A stretch of DNA of 50,924 nt from Bacteroidales bacterium. GTDB taxonomy: Bacteria > Bacteroidota > Bacteroidia > Bacteroidales > VadinHA17. The notes beneath the pieces were generated by a model, which saw only the letters and a list, made by a program, of their open reading frames with translations, was not told where the DNA came from and did not search any database. Positions 8,001 through 16,442 of the stretch are shown in pieces (within the stretch, counting starts at the first letter, position 1; each line of letters starts with the position of its first letter). Where the stretch lies: the NCBI GenBank assembly GCA_003141715.1, contig PLNF01000075.1, positions 1-50,924 on the forward strand. Reading direction: 5' to 3'. The position numbers and the translations under genes are program-made.

Positions 8001-9551
8001 ATGTCATCTTCCAATGGCAATAGAGGTATAAAGTTTCTGGCCATTGCATCATTCCTCTTGCTGATCCTTCCACAAAGAATGGTATGCCAGCAAGGCATTC
8101 TTGATTCAACATTTACCTTCAGATCGGGTACAGTTAAAACAGGCAATGCACTGGACATAATTTCCAGGCAGACAGGTTACAACTTTACTTACGATAGCCG
8201 TCTTATTGATCAGGAAAAGAAGACGGTGATGACTTTCAGGAATACAAAACTCAGTGTCGTTCTGGATAGTATCCTGAAAAACGATTCCCTCGTTTTCTCA
8301 ATAATTGACAGATATATCATTATTTCACATGCAGAAAGGCACACTGCACTTCCGGCAGATTCAACAACAGCTGAAAAAGCAAAATATATCACCGGGAAGA
8401 TCGTTGATGACGAGACTTCAGAACCATTGCCTTTTGCAACAATCGCATTAAAGAACAAGGGAAAGGGAACTGTCTCCAATAATAATGGTAATTTTGGCAT
8501 GAAAATCACATCTGATTTCTTTAATGATACCCTTTCCGTCTCATACCTTGGATATCTGGGAAGGGAAATCCCTGTTAAAAAGGCTTATGGAAATAACCTG
8601 ACAATTTCGATGAAGAGAGAATTCATCTCTATTCCCGAGATCATCATCAAAAATCAGAATCCACAGGAGATCGTTTTACGGGCACTAAAGGCAATACCTC
8701 ATAACTATGGGGACACACCGGCATTTATGACAGGCTTTTACAGGGAAGGCGTTCTTAAAAAGGCTGACCTTCAGACCTATTCCGAAGCAATATTGCAGAT
8801 TTATAAAAGTGCATACTCAGGAACTCTTTATGGCGATCAGATTAAGGTTTACAAAAGCAGGAAAATTGAAAACACGGACCGCAGTGACACGCTTGCAATA
8901 AGACTCAAAGCAGGTCTGAGCACATGTCTTGAACTTGATGGGGCAAAAAACATCTTTGATTTCCTTAGCAGGGAGAGTATGACGGACTACACTTACAGGT
9001 TGACAGATATCGTTACCTATGATGATGAAACCGCTTACGCTATCGAGTTTGAGCAGCATGAAAATGTTGACCTTCCACTATTTAAAGGCACTATGTATAT
9101 CAATACAGTTGATTACGGCATCCTTAACGCTGAATTCGAAATCAATCCAAAGCAAATCCATAAAATGAAAGATACGTTTATTACGACCTCCTCACTTGGA
9201 TTTAACACCTGGCCTGTTTCAGTTAAGTATTCCGTGAGTTATCGGAAAATGAACAACAGATATTTTTTAAATCATGTAAGAGGCGATCTGATTTTCTCTT
9301 CAAGCCATAAGAAGAAGCTTTTCAATACCCAGTTTAAAGTATTTTTTGAATTGGCGATTACAGAAACCGAATTAAAGAATGTTTCACGGTTTGATCGGGA
9401 AGAACTTGCCCCTATTCATTCAATTTTCTCTAAGACAATCAAAAAATATGATCCCTTATTCTGGGGAAATCAGGATTTTCTGAGGCCTGAAGACAATCTT
9501 CTTTCGGCTCTTAAAAATATGAATGTGAAACTGCAGGAGTTTTCGAAATAA
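8001..9551 (+). CDS. Exported STN plus CarboxypepD_reg-like protein (second homologue)
   Basis: 516 aa with a signal peptide (IKFLAIASFLLLILP, cleaved near residue 30). Residues about 37-110 read as an STN (secretin/TonB short N-terminal) domain: GNALDIISRQTGYNFTYD through VVLDSILKNDSLVFSI. Residues about 129-215 are a CarboxypepD_reg-like domain (GKIVDDETSEPLPFATIALK, VSYLGYLG). The remaining roughly 300 residues align with the protein at 5131-6438. There is no plug or 22-strand TonB-receptor barrel: the protein stops at about 516 residues, where receptors run to 800-1100. It is the last gene of the cluster and a plausible signal-input partner of FecR. Function is inferred from domains and context only. 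Confidence 0.8.
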   Translation: MSSSNGNRGIKFLAIASFLLLILPQRMVCQQGILDSTFTFRSGTVKTGNALDIISRQTGYNFTYDSRLIDQEKKTVMTFRNTKLSVVLDSILKNDSLVFSIIDRYIIISHAERHTALPADSTTAEKAKYITGKIVDDETSEPLPFATIALKNKGKGTVSNNNGNFGMKITSDFFNDTLSVSYLGYLGREIPVKKAYGNNLTISMKREFISIPEIIIKNQNPQEIVLRALKAIPHNYGDTPAFMTGFYREGVLKKADLQTYSEAILQIYKSAYSGTLYGDQIKVYKSRKIENTDRSDTLAIRLKAGLSTCLELDGAKNIFDFLSRESMTDYTYRLTDIVTYDDETAYAIEFEQHENVDLPLFKGTMYINTVDYGILNAEFEINPKQIHKMKDTFITTSSLGFNTWPVSVKYSVSYRKMNNRYFLNHVRGDLIFSSSHKKKLFNTQFKVFFELAITETELKNVSRFDREELAPIHSIFSKTIKKYDPLFWGNQDFLRPEDNLLSALKNMNVKLQEFSK

Positions 9552-9587
9552 CTCAAATATCTGCGAAATCCATTAACCGTTTTATTT

Positions 9588-9750
9588 TGCCCCCCAACCC
9601 CCCTAAAGGGGGGCTAAATCTCTAATACCTAGTGAAGTCACGGTATAAAACACAGTATTAGTCCCCCTTTAGGGGGAAGGACGCAAAGCGGCCAGGGGGC
9701 ACTACTCCCGAGACAAAATCCTATTAGCGGGAAGGTTGGGAAGGGGGTCA
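9588..9750. repeat. G/C-run composite palindrome, copy 2
   Basis: CCCCCTAAAGGGGGG near 9599-9613 and CCCCCTTTAGGGGG near 9663-9676 are inner palindromes. The spacer arms AATAC and GTATT pair across the middle, and the outer TTGCCCCC / GGGGGCA ends pair with each other. The right side carries GACGCAAAGCGGCCAGGGGG, comparable to GTCGCGAAGCAACAGAGGGG in copy 1. It lies between the STN protein gene and the convergent ompA-like gene. Confidence 0.75.
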
Positions 9751-9783
9751 AAAACGAAAAATGTCTTTAGTAATCTTATTGAA

Positions 9784-10797
9784 TTAGTATTTATCAATCA
9801 ACTTGTACAATTCTGTCAGATCAGGAGTCAGAATGATCTCCGTTCTTCTGTTCTTCTGACGAGCGTCTGTAGTATTGCGCTCATCTACAGGCAAATATTG
9901 ACTCCTCCCTGAGGCAGTTAACCGTTTTGCATCAATGTTTGATCCTTCGAGCAGCACTCTGATAACAGTAGTGGCCCGCTTTACGCTCAAATCCCAGTTG
10001 TCTTTTAACTGACTGTTGCCCGGGTTATAAGGAACATTATCAGTATGTCCTTCGATCATGATCTGAATATCCGGATTTTTTTCAAGTACTCCTGCCAGTT
10101 TTTTCAATGCGTTTTTTCCGTTGGCATCAATATCCCAGCTGGCTGATTTGAAAAGGAGTTTTTCATCAAGTGAAACATATACTTTGCCATTCTTCATTGT
10201 TACCGTAAGTCCATTGTTCTCAAAACCGAGGAGAGCTTCAGATACTTTGCTCTTAAGATCCTGAACAATCTTTTTCTGCGCATCGAGTATTTTTTCAAGT
10301 TCAGCCAATCTTGCATTCCTTTTTTCCAGCTCAAATGTAAGCTCGTCAAGCGAGGCTTTCTTTGTATCAAGGTTCTGCTCGAGCTGACGGAGAAGATCTT
10401 CTTTTTTCTGAAGGTTTTCCTGGGCTGCCTGAAGTTCTGTAAGTAATTTTTGAGTCTCTTTCACATTCCCCTTGATCAGATCTTCCTGGGCATTCTGTAA
10501 TTCGGTATATTTTGTGGAGATTTTATTATAATCATTTACAGCCTTGTCGCGTTCATTTTGTGCAGCTGTAATCTCCTGCTGAACGGTACCGGCTTCTTTT
10601 TCAAGCGAGGCAAGCTTCGCTTTAAGTTCTTTGTTTTGCATCTCAAGCCCGATGTTATCGGTTTTGAAAGCATCCCTCTCATTCATAAATTGTTTGCTGG
10701 TATCCTGCAAACTACTGAACTTCTTTGCGGAAACACATGATATTGAGAAAATTACTAAAGCAAAAAACCCCGGGATGTAAAAAATTGATCTCTTCAT
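9784..10797 (-). CDS. OmpA family lipoprotein with long coiled coil
   Basis: 337 aa. The N-terminus is a signal peptide ending in a lipobox-like SIS-C with Cys21. Residues about 30-185 are heptad-rich and charged (KLASLEKEAG, LLRQLEQNLDTKKASLDEL), a predicted coiled coil. The C-terminal domain is OmpA-like peptidoglycan binding: EGHTDN at 249-254, NWDLSVKRA at 267-275, then RLTASGRSQYLPV and QKNRRTEI. It probably tethers the outer membrane to the cell wall. It is a single gene, convergent with the STN cluster and divergent from dxs. Confidence 0.9.
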   Translation of the reverse strand: MKRSIFYIPGFFALVIFSISCVSAKKFSSLQDTSKQFMNERDAFKTDNIGLEMQNKELKAKLASLEKEAGTVQQEITAAQNERDKAVNDYNKISTKYTELQNAQEDLIKGNVKETQKLLTELQAAQENLQKKEDLLRQLEQNLDTKKASLDELTFELEKRNARLAELEKILDAQKKIVQDLKSKVSEALLGFENNGLTVTMKNGKVYVSLDEKLLFKSASWDIDANGKNALKKLAGVLEKNPDIQIMIEGHTDNVPYNPGNSQLKDNWDLSVKRATTVIRVLLEGSNIDAKRLTASGRSQYLPVDERNTTDARQKNRRTEIILTPDLTELYKLIDKY

Positions 10798-10923
10798 AAC
10801 CTCAATTTGATTTTATTTATAACATCTTCTCTGCATGAAAATTGTATCTCACCCATCTAATTCCGAAACAAAAATAAGAAAATCCCGGGTATGCTTCAGC
10901 AAACACTCAGGAATAATAATTGT

Positions 10924-10931
10924 TATATTTG
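10924..10931 (+). promoter_or_regulatory. Putative -7 element of dxs
   Basis: A perfect TAnnTTTG (TATATTTG) lies 27 bases before the dxs ATG. No convincing -33 TTG is seen at the expected distance, so this is a weak call. Confidence 0.35.
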
Positions 10932-10958
10932 TCGGTTATTTCTTTTAACCATCTCTTA

Positions 10959-12884
10959 ATGGACAGAGAAGAGAATTTACTCTCTAAAATATATACTCCT
11001 GAAGATCTCAGGAAACTTGATCCGGGCGACCTTGTACAGGTGAGTTCTGAACTCCGGCAGTTCATTATAGATGTTGTATGTAATAATCCCGGACATTTCG
11101 GAGCAAGCCTGGGTGTCGTTGAGTTAACCGTAGCTCTTCACTATGTCTTTAATACACCATACGATAAAATTATCTGGGATGTCGGACATCAGGCTTATGG
11201 ACATAAAATACTTACAGGACGACGTGAAAAATTCTCTACTAACAGAAAATATAAAGGAATAAGTGGTTTCCCAAAGATGGCTGAAAGTGAGTACGATGCA
11301 TTTGGCACCGGTCACTCATCAACGTCCATATCGGCAGCTCTCGGTATGGCAGTTGCTGCCAGTGCTAAGGGAGAGAGCCGGCACGTTGTAGCAGTTATTG
11401 GCGATGGCGCAATGACGGCCGGCCAGGCTTTCGAAGGTCTCAATAATGCAGGTATCGGTAAGTCCGATATACTTGTGATTCTTAACGATAACAACATAGC
11501 TATTGATGCTAACGTAGGCGCTCTGAAGGAGTATCTCCTTGATATTACAACCAGTAAAACATATAACAGGTTTAAGGACCGTGTATGGAAAGTCCTCGGA
11601 TTATTCGGGAAACTTGGACCAAATGCACGAACACTGGCTGCCCAGATTGAAGCCGGCGCCAAAAGTACGATACTCGACAGGAGCAATCTTTTTGAAGGGC
11701 TCAATTTCAGATATTTCGGTCCGATTGACGGTCATGATGTCCTGCACCTGACCAGAGTCCTTGAAGACCTGAAGAGAATCCCCGGACCAAAATTACTTCA
11801 TTGCCTTACAGTTAAAGGGAAGGGTTTCAAACAGGCTGAAGAAGACCAGACGAGATTTCATGCTCCCGGTATGTTCAACAAAAAGACCGGTGAGATAATC
11901 AACACATCAGTTGCAGATGCACCACTTACTTACCAGGAAGTATTTGGAAAAACGATTCTCGAACTTGCGGAGTTAAACAATAAGATAACCGGCATCACCC
12001 CTGCAATGCCTACAGGCAGCTCCCTGAACATTATGATGAAAGAGATGCCGGGAAGAACCTTTGATGTCGGAATTGCAGAACAGCATGCTGTAACATTTTC
12101 TGCCGGGCTTGCCACACAGGGAATGATACCATTCTGCAATATCTATTCATCATTTATTCAGAGAGCATACGACCAGATAATTCACGATGTTGCACTTCAG
12201 AATCTGCACGTGGTATTTTGTATTGACAGAGGCGGTCTTGTCGGTGCCGATGGTGCCACACACCATGGGTTTTTCGATATGGCATTTATGCGCAGTATTC
12301 CCAATATGGTTGTTTCTGCCCCTATGGATGAGATTGAACTCAGGAATCTGATGTATACAGCTCAGCTTGAGAAAAACATGTTTCCTTTTTCCATCCGTTA
12401 TCCACGCGGACGGGGAATATTTACCGATTGGAAAAAACCATTCCTGGAAATTGAAATAGGGAAAGCACGTCAGATAAGTGAAGGCAACGACATGGCGGTT
12501 TTATCTATTGGTCATCCCGGGATAGTTGTTGCTTCTGTCGTAAATAAACTGGCAAAAGAAAACATATCTATTGCCCACTATGACATGAGGTTTGTCACCC
12601 CAATCGATAAAGATGTCCTTCATTCCGTTTTTAAAAAATTCAGTAATATAATTACAGTTGAAGACGGAGTGTTGAAAGGAGGATTCGGAAGTGCTGTTAT
12701 TGAATTCATGTGCGACAAAGGGTATAACTCTGAAGTCAGACGGCTCGGCATTCCCGACTATTTTGTAGAACACGGTACCCAGGAAGAGCTGTACAGGGAG
12801 TGTGGATATGATGCTGAGGGAATAGAATTGGCAATCAGAGAAATTCTTGTCAGAAAACAAGACAAAGACAAAAGACAAAAGTAG
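10959..12884 (+). CDS. dxs: 1-deoxy-D-xylulose-5-phosphate synthase
   Basis: 641 aa from the ATG at 10959; the open frame extends back to a TTG at 10920 but that adds no conserved residues. It is a thiamine-diphosphate enzyme joining pyruvate and glyceraldehyde-3-phosphate, the first step of the MEP isoprenoid pathway. Visible motifs: GHFGASLGVVELTVALH, WDVGHQAYGHKILTGR, GTGHSSTSISAALGMA, the TPP-binding GDGAMTAGQAFEGLNNAG...NDNN, GIAEQHAVTFSAGLA with the catalytic Glu, and DRGGLVGADGATHHG. The 3' end is a low-complexity run of GACAAA repeats encoding QDKDKRQK, unlike the rest of the gene. tRNA-Leu follows 42 bases on. Confidence 0.97.
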   Translation: MDREENLLSKIYTPEDLRKLDPGDLVQVSSELRQFIIDVVCNNPGHFGASLGVVELTVALHYVFNTPYDKIIWDVGHQAYGHKILTGRREKFSTNRKYKGISGFPKMAESEYDAFGTGHSSTSISAALGMAVAASAKGESRHVVAVIGDGAMTAGQAFEGLNNAGIGKSDILVILNDNNIAIDANVGALKEYLLDITTSKTYNRFKDRVWKVLGLFGKLGPNARTLAAQIEAGAKSTILDRSNLFEGLNFRYFGPIDGHDVLHLTRVLEDLKRIPGPKLLHCLTVKGKGFKQAEEDQTRFHAPGMFNKKTGEIINTSVADAPLTYQEVFGKTILELAELNNKITGITPAMPTGSSLNIMMKEMPGRTFDVGIAEQHAVTFSAGLATQGMIPFCNIYSSFIQRAYDQIIHDVALQNLHVVFCIDRGGLVGADGATHHGFFDMAFMRSIPNMVVSAPMDEIELRNLMYTAQLEKNMFPFSIRYPRGRGIFTDWKKPFLEIEIGKARQISEGNDMAVLSIGHPGIVVASVVNKLAKENISIAHYDMRFVTPIDKDVLHSVFKKFSNIITVEDGVLKGGFGSAVIEFMCDKGYNSEVRRLGIPDYFVEHGTQEELYRECGYDAEGIELAIREILVRKQDKDKRQK

Positions 12885-12926
12885 AAAGATAAAAGTTTTT
12901 CATATTTTCGCAGTCCCTATTATTAC

Positions 12927-13010
12927 GCCCGGATGGCGGAATTGGTAGACGCGCTGGTCTCAAACACCAGTGGCAGCGATGCTGTGCCGGTTCGATCCCG
13001 GCTCCGGGTA
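12927..13010 (+). tRNA. tRNA-Leu (anticodon CAA)
   Basis: 84 bases. The acceptor stem GCCCGGA pairs with TCCGGGT (one G-U), with discriminator A at 13010 and no encoded CCA. The anticodon stem CTGGT/ACCAG encloses the loop CTCAAAC, giving anticodon CAA. The long variable arm and the GGTTCGATCC T-loop region fit a class II leucine tRNA. The last 20 bases recur at 18260-18279, marking it as the attachment site of a mobile element. Confidence 0.97.
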
Positions 13011-13078
13011 CTTTTTCAGACGAATAAAGCCTTGATAAATAATAATATTGAGGCTTTTTTGTTTGTAGTTACTGAAAC
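12991..13078. repeat. attL-like direct repeat (tRNA-Leu 3' end plus terminator)
   Basis: 88 bases, identical to 18260-18347 except at position 13069 (T here, C in the distal copy). It covers the last 20 bases of the tRNA, its terminator and a short tail. Identity stops abruptly at both ends. Two copies 5,269 bases apart bound the island. Confidence 0.93.
13026..13060 (+). terminator. Rho-independent terminator of tRNA-Leu
   Basis: AAAGCCT and AGGCTTT form a 7-bp stem around an AT-rich loop and are followed by T residues. The same structure is duplicated at 18295-18329 in the distal repeat. Confidence 0.75.
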
Positions 13079-13407
13079 CTGCTTGTATATTACCACTAGG
13101 ATGGTTATGATATATTATTATGCCACTAGCATTAGCTTTGATTGCATATTGCAATATAACCCTTATATCTGTTACAGTACCACTAATACCACCTTTTGAG
13201 ATTGATGCAATCCCCAGGACTTTTATTTACCTGGTCAAGAGCATGAGCTTAAACTCATCACTATGTTCTAGGATAGTTCAGGTACTAATTCTCAATAAAT
13301 ATGTCAAGTGCATCCTTTGAGCATTTAACCTGTAGTCTCTCGGAAGCTTTGACCTTAGTCCTATAGACAAGTCTTACTTCAGATATATTAGTCTGTTGTG
13401 TTTTCAT
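13079..13407 (-). pseudogene. radC-like (JAB/MPN) pseudogene, truncated at the att repeat
   Basis: Reading the minus strand from an ATG at 13407 gives an N-terminus with SEVRLVYRTKVKASERLQV and CSKDALDIF, as in Bacteroidota RadC-like proteins. The frame then breaks at a TAG and shifts. In the next frame come EHSDEFKLMLL, another stop, then KVLGIASISKGGISGTVTDI and ASGIIIYHNHPSGN, which carries the HNHPSG metal motif of the JAB domain. The coding sequence is cut exactly where the 88-bp repeat begins, losing the C-terminal Asp ligand region. RadC-like genes are common cargo of integrative elements. With two in-frame stops, a frameshift and a truncation, it is dead. Confidence 0.82.
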
Positions 13408-13584
13408 GTTGATTTGATTAATGATTAATAGAAATGAAAAGAAGTCATTTACTTGACTTTCAATGTTTAATTTAGTAACTTAGTGGATAACTATATAGAC
13501 CTTTATGTTAAAGATCCATTTTGTTTTTTGGTTGCAAATTTGGAATCTTTCTATTTATCAAGTGAATGATTAAAAATTAATTAA

Positions 13585-14385
13585 ATGAAAAAGCAAACCT
13601 TTTTAGAAAATGTCATTATTATAACTGGCGCATCGTCTGGGATTGGTAGGCATTTGGCATTACGATTTGCTGAACAAGGGGCATGGCTTGCATTGGCAGC
13701 TCGCAATGCAGAGCAGTTGGAAGAGGTTTCAAAACAATGTCAGCAACGAGGAGGTAAGGCTATTATTATACCCACAGATGTTGCAGAACAATCTCAATGC
13801 AAAAACCTAATTGAGCGTACTATTGAAAAATATGGGCGAATTGATACATTGATCAATAATGCCGGTTTCGGTATAGCATCCAGATTTGACGAATTACATG
13901 ATCTTAAAATATTTGAGCAGATTATTCAGGTTAATTTCTTCGGGAGTGTATATTGCACTCATTATGCTTTACCTTATATAAAAGAAACCAATGGACGTCT
14001 GGTAGGAATATCCAGTCTTCGCGGCAAGTTTCCATCAGCAACAGCAGATGGTTATGGGGCAAGTAAACATGCAATGGCTGAGTTTTTTGAGTCCCTTAGA
14101 AATGAATTGTTTAACACTGGGGTCAGTGTAACAATAATTTATCCTGCATGGGTTAGCACAGGTATTAGTAGTAGGAATTTCAGAGCAGATGGTACTCCAA
14201 CAGGCGAAATCTCAATTCATGAAAAAGGTGCAATGTCCGTAGAGACATGCACTCAGCTAATAATTAAAGCGGTTGCAACACGTAAACGAGAAGTTATAAT
14301 GACATTAGAAGGTAAGTTAGGTTTGTGGTTGTACTTGATAGCACCAAAAATTGCTAATCAAATACTCAGGAAAAAGACAGGATAG
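13585..14385 (+). CDS. SDR family NAD(P)-dependent oxidoreductase (island cargo)
   Basis: 266 aa, classical short-chain dehydrogenase. The Rossmann glycine motif TGASSGIG is at 14-21 and NNAG at 91-94. The catalytic serine lies in GISSLRG (143/144), with Tyr157 and Lys161 in YGASK. A C-terminal extension ends in a hydrophobic segment (LGLWLYLIAPKIANQIL) that may associate with membrane, as in DHRS7-like proteins. It lies inside the tRNA-Leu island between the radC remnant and the caspase gene. A hairpin (AAAGCCTG/CAGGCTTT) follows at 14407-14434. The substrate is unknown. Confidence 0.9.
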   Translation: MKKQTFLENVIIITGASSGIGRHLALRFAEQGAWLALAARNAEQLEEVSKQCQQRGGKAIIIPTDVAEQSQCKNLIERTIEKYGRIDTLINNAGFGIASRFDELHDLKIFEQIIQVNFFGSVYCTHYALPYIKETNGRLVGISSLRGKFPSATADGYGASKHAMAEFFESLRNELFNTGVSVTIIYPAWVSTGISSRNFRADGTPTGEISIHEKGAMSVETCTQLIIKAVATRKREVIMTLEGKLGLWLYLIAPKIANQILRKKTG

Positions 14386-14969
14386 TACTGAGAAATCAAT
14401 CAGTAAAAAGCCTGATCCCAAAGTCCCAGGCTTTACAATTGCATAATTAATATGCTGATATATAAATGATTATAATATAGCGCAACTATAACAATTACGC
14501 TATAGCACTGTTTATAAACGATTTAAGCGGTTGTTGCATTTCGCTGATGCTGATTTTATAGAGTAAGATTACGACTTTTTTACGACTTGTTTAAGCCAAA
14601 GTCAATTTTATTTTATCAAAATTTCTTTCTTTTACCAAATGCCCAATACCCTATCTAAAAGACTCTATATCATTTGTCTTACAACTGGCTTCCCAAATAC
14701 CCTCAATCAAATTCAGTCTGGCGCGAGCCGTCGCGAGTAGCAGACAATTTGTGAGACTATTTTTTACATGCAGGTTCAATCAGACACCTGAAATCAATTG
14801 ATTTCTGATTAAATATTGCTTTATGCAAACGCCACAAATGCCGATTAAAATTGGATGTCGCAGGCTCGCACTTATCAATAGTGAGGGTTGTGATTTATAT
14901 TGTATACCTAAGACATGAGATTTTCAACATGCAACATAAAGAGAGCAACCCGAACTCCTTCTTACCTGG
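14386..14969. other. Island intergenic stretch without a gene
   Basis: No convincing coding frame is seen on either strand. It holds a hairpin at 14407-14434, an inverted repeat TATAGCG/CGCTATA at 14476-14482 and 14498-14504, and a GC-rich hairpin near 14718-14747. Two blocks at about 14584-14605 and 14934-14975 resemble sequence at 16829-16850 and 16892-16932. Confidence 0.6.
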
Positions 14970-16442
14970 TTAATTGTCTTTTATGCAACGTACAGACCAG
15001 CCATCTTGCTTACGTAAAGCAGATCTATGTACAGAGCTGTAATCGTAACCCATGTTACGGTACCAGGTGTACGCCGAATAGCCCCCCGCTGCTGACCACC
15101 AGCCACCATAGCTGCCAATACCGAGAAATGTACCATGGGAGATACGGCAGCCACTTGGAAGAGCTGTAAAACCGCTTTCGTTAGTTGCTTCTGTATTTGG
15201 ACTTTTCCAATGTGTTGTACCCTCTTCTTTCAGTTTGCCACCAGCAACATTTTCACCACCCAAATAGGTTGTCAGGGTGTTCCAATCGGTATCTGTAGGT
15301 ACGTGCCAATCCATTGGGCATAGTTTGCCCGTGTTTACTGTATACCAGTTATAAAGGTTTCCATCGGTCGCTTTATAGGTATCTACATCATTTTTGTACG
15401 AACAGTATGCAGGTGTGGTTAAGGCTTCCCATTTCTTATCATCTGTAACCAATGGTATGGCTTTACCATCATTGAATTTAGTGGTTTTTAAATTTTCTGC
15501 CATCCATACTTGATTGCCAATTTTAACGGTTTTATATCGTTCATTATCACGAGAATCAATAATATAATCATTTAGGGTAATTGAGGTTGTTTCATTTGCC
15601 GGAGTTACCAGGGTTTTCTCCTGAATTTCGGGTTGGACAATTTTCCCAGTGCTAAAATAAAAATTGCCGGTCAATGATGTTGATTCCCATGGTGTTTGTT
15701 GATTATTAGATTTTTGAGTAACAATATTCCTAACATTTTGAAACATCTCCAGAATAGTAATATTAGGAATCTTAATACTTTCCAGTATTGCCGAGGTATA
15801 TAGTCCATTGTTACCACTACCATCTGAGGCGGTGCTTCCCGGGGAAGTTGCATAAGCAATTAACGAACCACGTGGAGCATTCATAAAAGCCAAACCACTA
15901 CCATTTGCTGAACGTGTCCAACTTCTTTCAAATGGGTTATTCCTACAGGCATCAAGAATTATTATATTGACTTTTGTGCCACTGGCTTCCATTAGGGCCA
16001 AGACTCTATCAGCCTGTACGCAATCATACTCTACCTGCTGATCAGACTGAAGTTGTGCATCAACAGGTATTAAATAATTATACCCCTTTGACTGAATTCC
16101 ATGACCCGCATAGAAGAACAATCCAACCTCATTGCCTTTTAGTTTCAAACCAAAATCATCTATGGCTTTCTTCATCTGGTTTTGGTTCAGGTTTACATAC
16201 TCCATAACTGTGAAGCCAACACTTTGAAGTGCAACCTTCATTGATATTGCATCATTTTCAGGATTTGAAAGAGTACTGGAGATATAGTTACCATTACCGA
16301 TTACCAATGCAACTTTTTTCTGTGGTTGGGAGGAAGTCTGTGTAGTTGATTGAGGTGATGAGGATAATGGCATTAAGAAGAGAACCATTACAGTTAAACT
16401 GAACCATTTGTTCAATGGTAAAAAACTTAACCTAATCTCCAT
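14970..16442 (-). CDS. Exported caspase-like (peptidase C14) protein with FISUMP domain
   Basis: 490 aa. The N-terminus is a signal peptide (LTVMVLFLMPLSSS). Residues about 42-240 form a caspase/metacaspase fold: VALVIGNGNY, then FFYAGHG with catalytic His114, then ILDACRNNP with catalytic Cys166. Residues about 300-490 match the FISUMP domain (VKIGNQVWMAENLKTTKF, NWYTVNTGKLCPMDWHVPT, GWWSAAGG, GWSVRCIK), common in secreted Bacteroidota and Fibrobacter proteins. The protein should act outside the cytoplasm, cleaving after Arg/Lys or Asp-like sites, but specificity cannot be read. It is cargo of the decayed tRNA-Leu island, with no obvious partner gene beside it. Confidence 0.88.
   Translation of the reverse strand: MEIRLSFLPLNKWFSLTVMVLFLMPLSSSPQSTTQTSSQPQKKVALVIGNGNYISSTLSNPENDAISMKVALQSVGFTVMEYVNLNQNQMKKAIDDFGLKLKGNEVGLFFYAGHGIQSKGYNYLIPVDAQLQSDQQVEYDCVQADRVLALMEASGTKVNIIILDACRNNPFERSWTRSANGSGLAFMNAPRGSLIAYATSPGSTASDGSGNNGLYTSAILESIKIPNITILEMFQNVRNIVTQKSNNQQTPWESTSLTGNFYFSTGKIVQPEIQEKTLVTPANETTSITLNDYIIDSRDNERYKTVKIGNQVWMAENLKTTKFNDGKAIPLVTDDKKWEALTTPAYCSYKNDVDTYKATDGNLYNWYTVNTGKLCPMDWHVPTDTDWNTLTTYLGGENVAGGKLKEEGTTHWKSPNTEATNESGFTALPSGCRISHGTFLGIGSYGGWWSAAGGYSAYTWYRNMGYDYSSVHRSALRKQDGWSVRCIKDN

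Noticed and set aside
12933-13199. Open frame through tRNA-Leu and its terminator
   Set aside because: It translates the tRNA and att repeat; the minus-strand frame over part of it is the radC remnant instead.
14970-16442. Caspase gene as an antiphage defence effector
   Set aside because: It has a signal peptide and no sensor or gasdermin partner beside it, so a cytoplasmic suicide role is not supported.
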